A stretch of DNA of 15,245 nucleotides, taken from contig CAJONL010000147.1 of the NCBI GenBank assembly GCA_905235875.1, positions 1 through 15,245 on the forward strand, given 5' to 3'. Below, piece after piece: positions 14,727 to 15,245 of this stretch. A program made the translations under genes and the position numbers. The notes beneath the pieces are model-generated. The model did no database searches. It was not told the DNA's origin and saw only the letters and a list, made by a program, of their open reading frames with translations. Source of the stretch: an uncultured Bacilli bacterium (GTDB taxonomy: Bacteria; Bacillota_I; Bacilli_A; RF39; UBA660). The stretch's first letter is position 1, and each line of letters opens with the position of its first letter.

Positions 14727-15245
14727 AAATACCACCTTTTTCTAATATAAATTTAACCATCCTATAAGTTATATCTCCTTTAAAACTTATAATAGTCTTA
14801 TTTCCTAAATCTTTTATTATTTTCTTATCATATTTACCTTTACTTAAATTATTATATAAACTATCACTATCATTAAAAGTAATAAGTTTAAATTCTTTTT
14901 CTAAATCAATATTAAGTCCAGGATTCTTTTTATAATTTTCTATATCATAAGTATATAAATAAACTGGTTTTTGTAAAGCTAGGCTTTCTATAAATATTCC
15001 TGAGTAGTCAGTTATAACATAGTCTGCTACTGCTAAAAGTTTTAAAGTGCTATAACTATTACAGGTATATACTTTTTTATTTTTTATACTTGTTTTCATA
15101 CTAGGATGTACTTTTATTATTAGATTGTACTTAGTCAAATCTATAGAATTAATAAGTTCATCTATTTTATAGTTATTATCTTTTCTAAAAGTTGGTGCAT
15201 AAAGTATTACTTTTTTACTCTTTAAACTAGGGTAATCACCATATA
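14710..15245 (-). CDS. CDP-glycerol glycerophosphotransferase-like protein, C-terminal part (5' end outside window)
   Basis: The frame is open to the right edge: 177 residues are visible and the N-terminus is missing. The visible part begins YGDYPSLKSKKVILYAPTFR and has the same motifs as the next gene: YAPTFR (residues 15-20 of the visible part), IIKVHPSM (the R/K-x-H block), VADYVITDYSGIFIES and KPVYLYTYDIENY. It is therefore a second TagB/TagF-like CDP-polyol phosphotransferase. A TTG inside (15138) could be mistaken for a start, but it lies between conserved motifs. The 3' end overlaps the following gene by 17 nt and carries that gene's SD. The pair may add successive units of one surface polymer; that is inference. 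Confidence 0.88.
   Translation of the reverse strand, partial: YGDYPSLKSKKVILYAPTFRKDNNYKIDELINSIDLTKYNLIIKVHPSMKTSIKNKKVYTCNSYSTLKLLAVADYVITDYSGIFIESLALQKPVYLYTYDIENYKKNPGLNIDLEKEFKLITFNDSDSLYNNLSKGKYDKKIIKDLGNKTIISFKGDITYRMVKFILEKGGIYEKEN

Noticed and set aside
1..15245. CRISPR array, tRNA, rRNA, insertion sequence or prophage genes
   Set aside because: No regularly spaced repeats, clover-leaf or rRNA-like sequence, transposase motifs or terminal inverted repeats were seen.

Overview
The window is very AT-rich, uses the standard code (tryptophan is read from TGG), and carries a forespore sigma factor (SigG), a YfhO-type membrane protein and CDP-glycerol-transferase-like proteins. Together these point to a low-GC, Gram-positive, spore-forming member of the Bacillota, plausibly an uncultured gut-type Bacilli lineage. 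The exact lineage is inference.

Layout. The minus strand from 1 to 8457 reads, in transcription order: a GNAT-like protein and a PepD dipeptidase (one operon), MutS and RsmI (overlapping genes), SigG, and a YfhO-family membrane protein that runs off the left edge. Intrinsic terminators follow pepD and rsmI, and yfhO has its own promoter. The only long gene-free stretch, 8458-8985, is dense with regulation. On the minus strand it holds a complete lysine riboswitch with promoter and terminator, driving the GNAT-pepD operon. On the plus strand it holds a divergent consensus promoter, a short structured RNA of about 105 nt ending in a strong terminator, and an extended -10 promoter for the next gene.

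The plus strand from 8986 to 10580 is a two-gene operon: a CPBP intramembrane protease and a membrane-anchored metallophosphoesterase-like protein whose metal-site motifs are degenerate. A bidirectional terminator separates it from a minus-strand cell-surface block (10610-15245): two tandem CDP-glycerol/polyol-phosphate transferase-like proteins (the first truncated by the window edge), a secreted Ig-like/PIG-L deacetylase and a family 2 glycosyltransferase. This block looks like part of a teichoic-acid or capsule locus.

The observation most worth following is the lysine riboswitch placed in front of an uncharacterised GNAT protein and a dipeptidase rather than a recognisable lysine synthesis or transport gene. 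Next to it is a small RNA that I could not assign to any family. Several likely starts lie inside the longest open frames; those starts are set by Shine-Dalgarno position.
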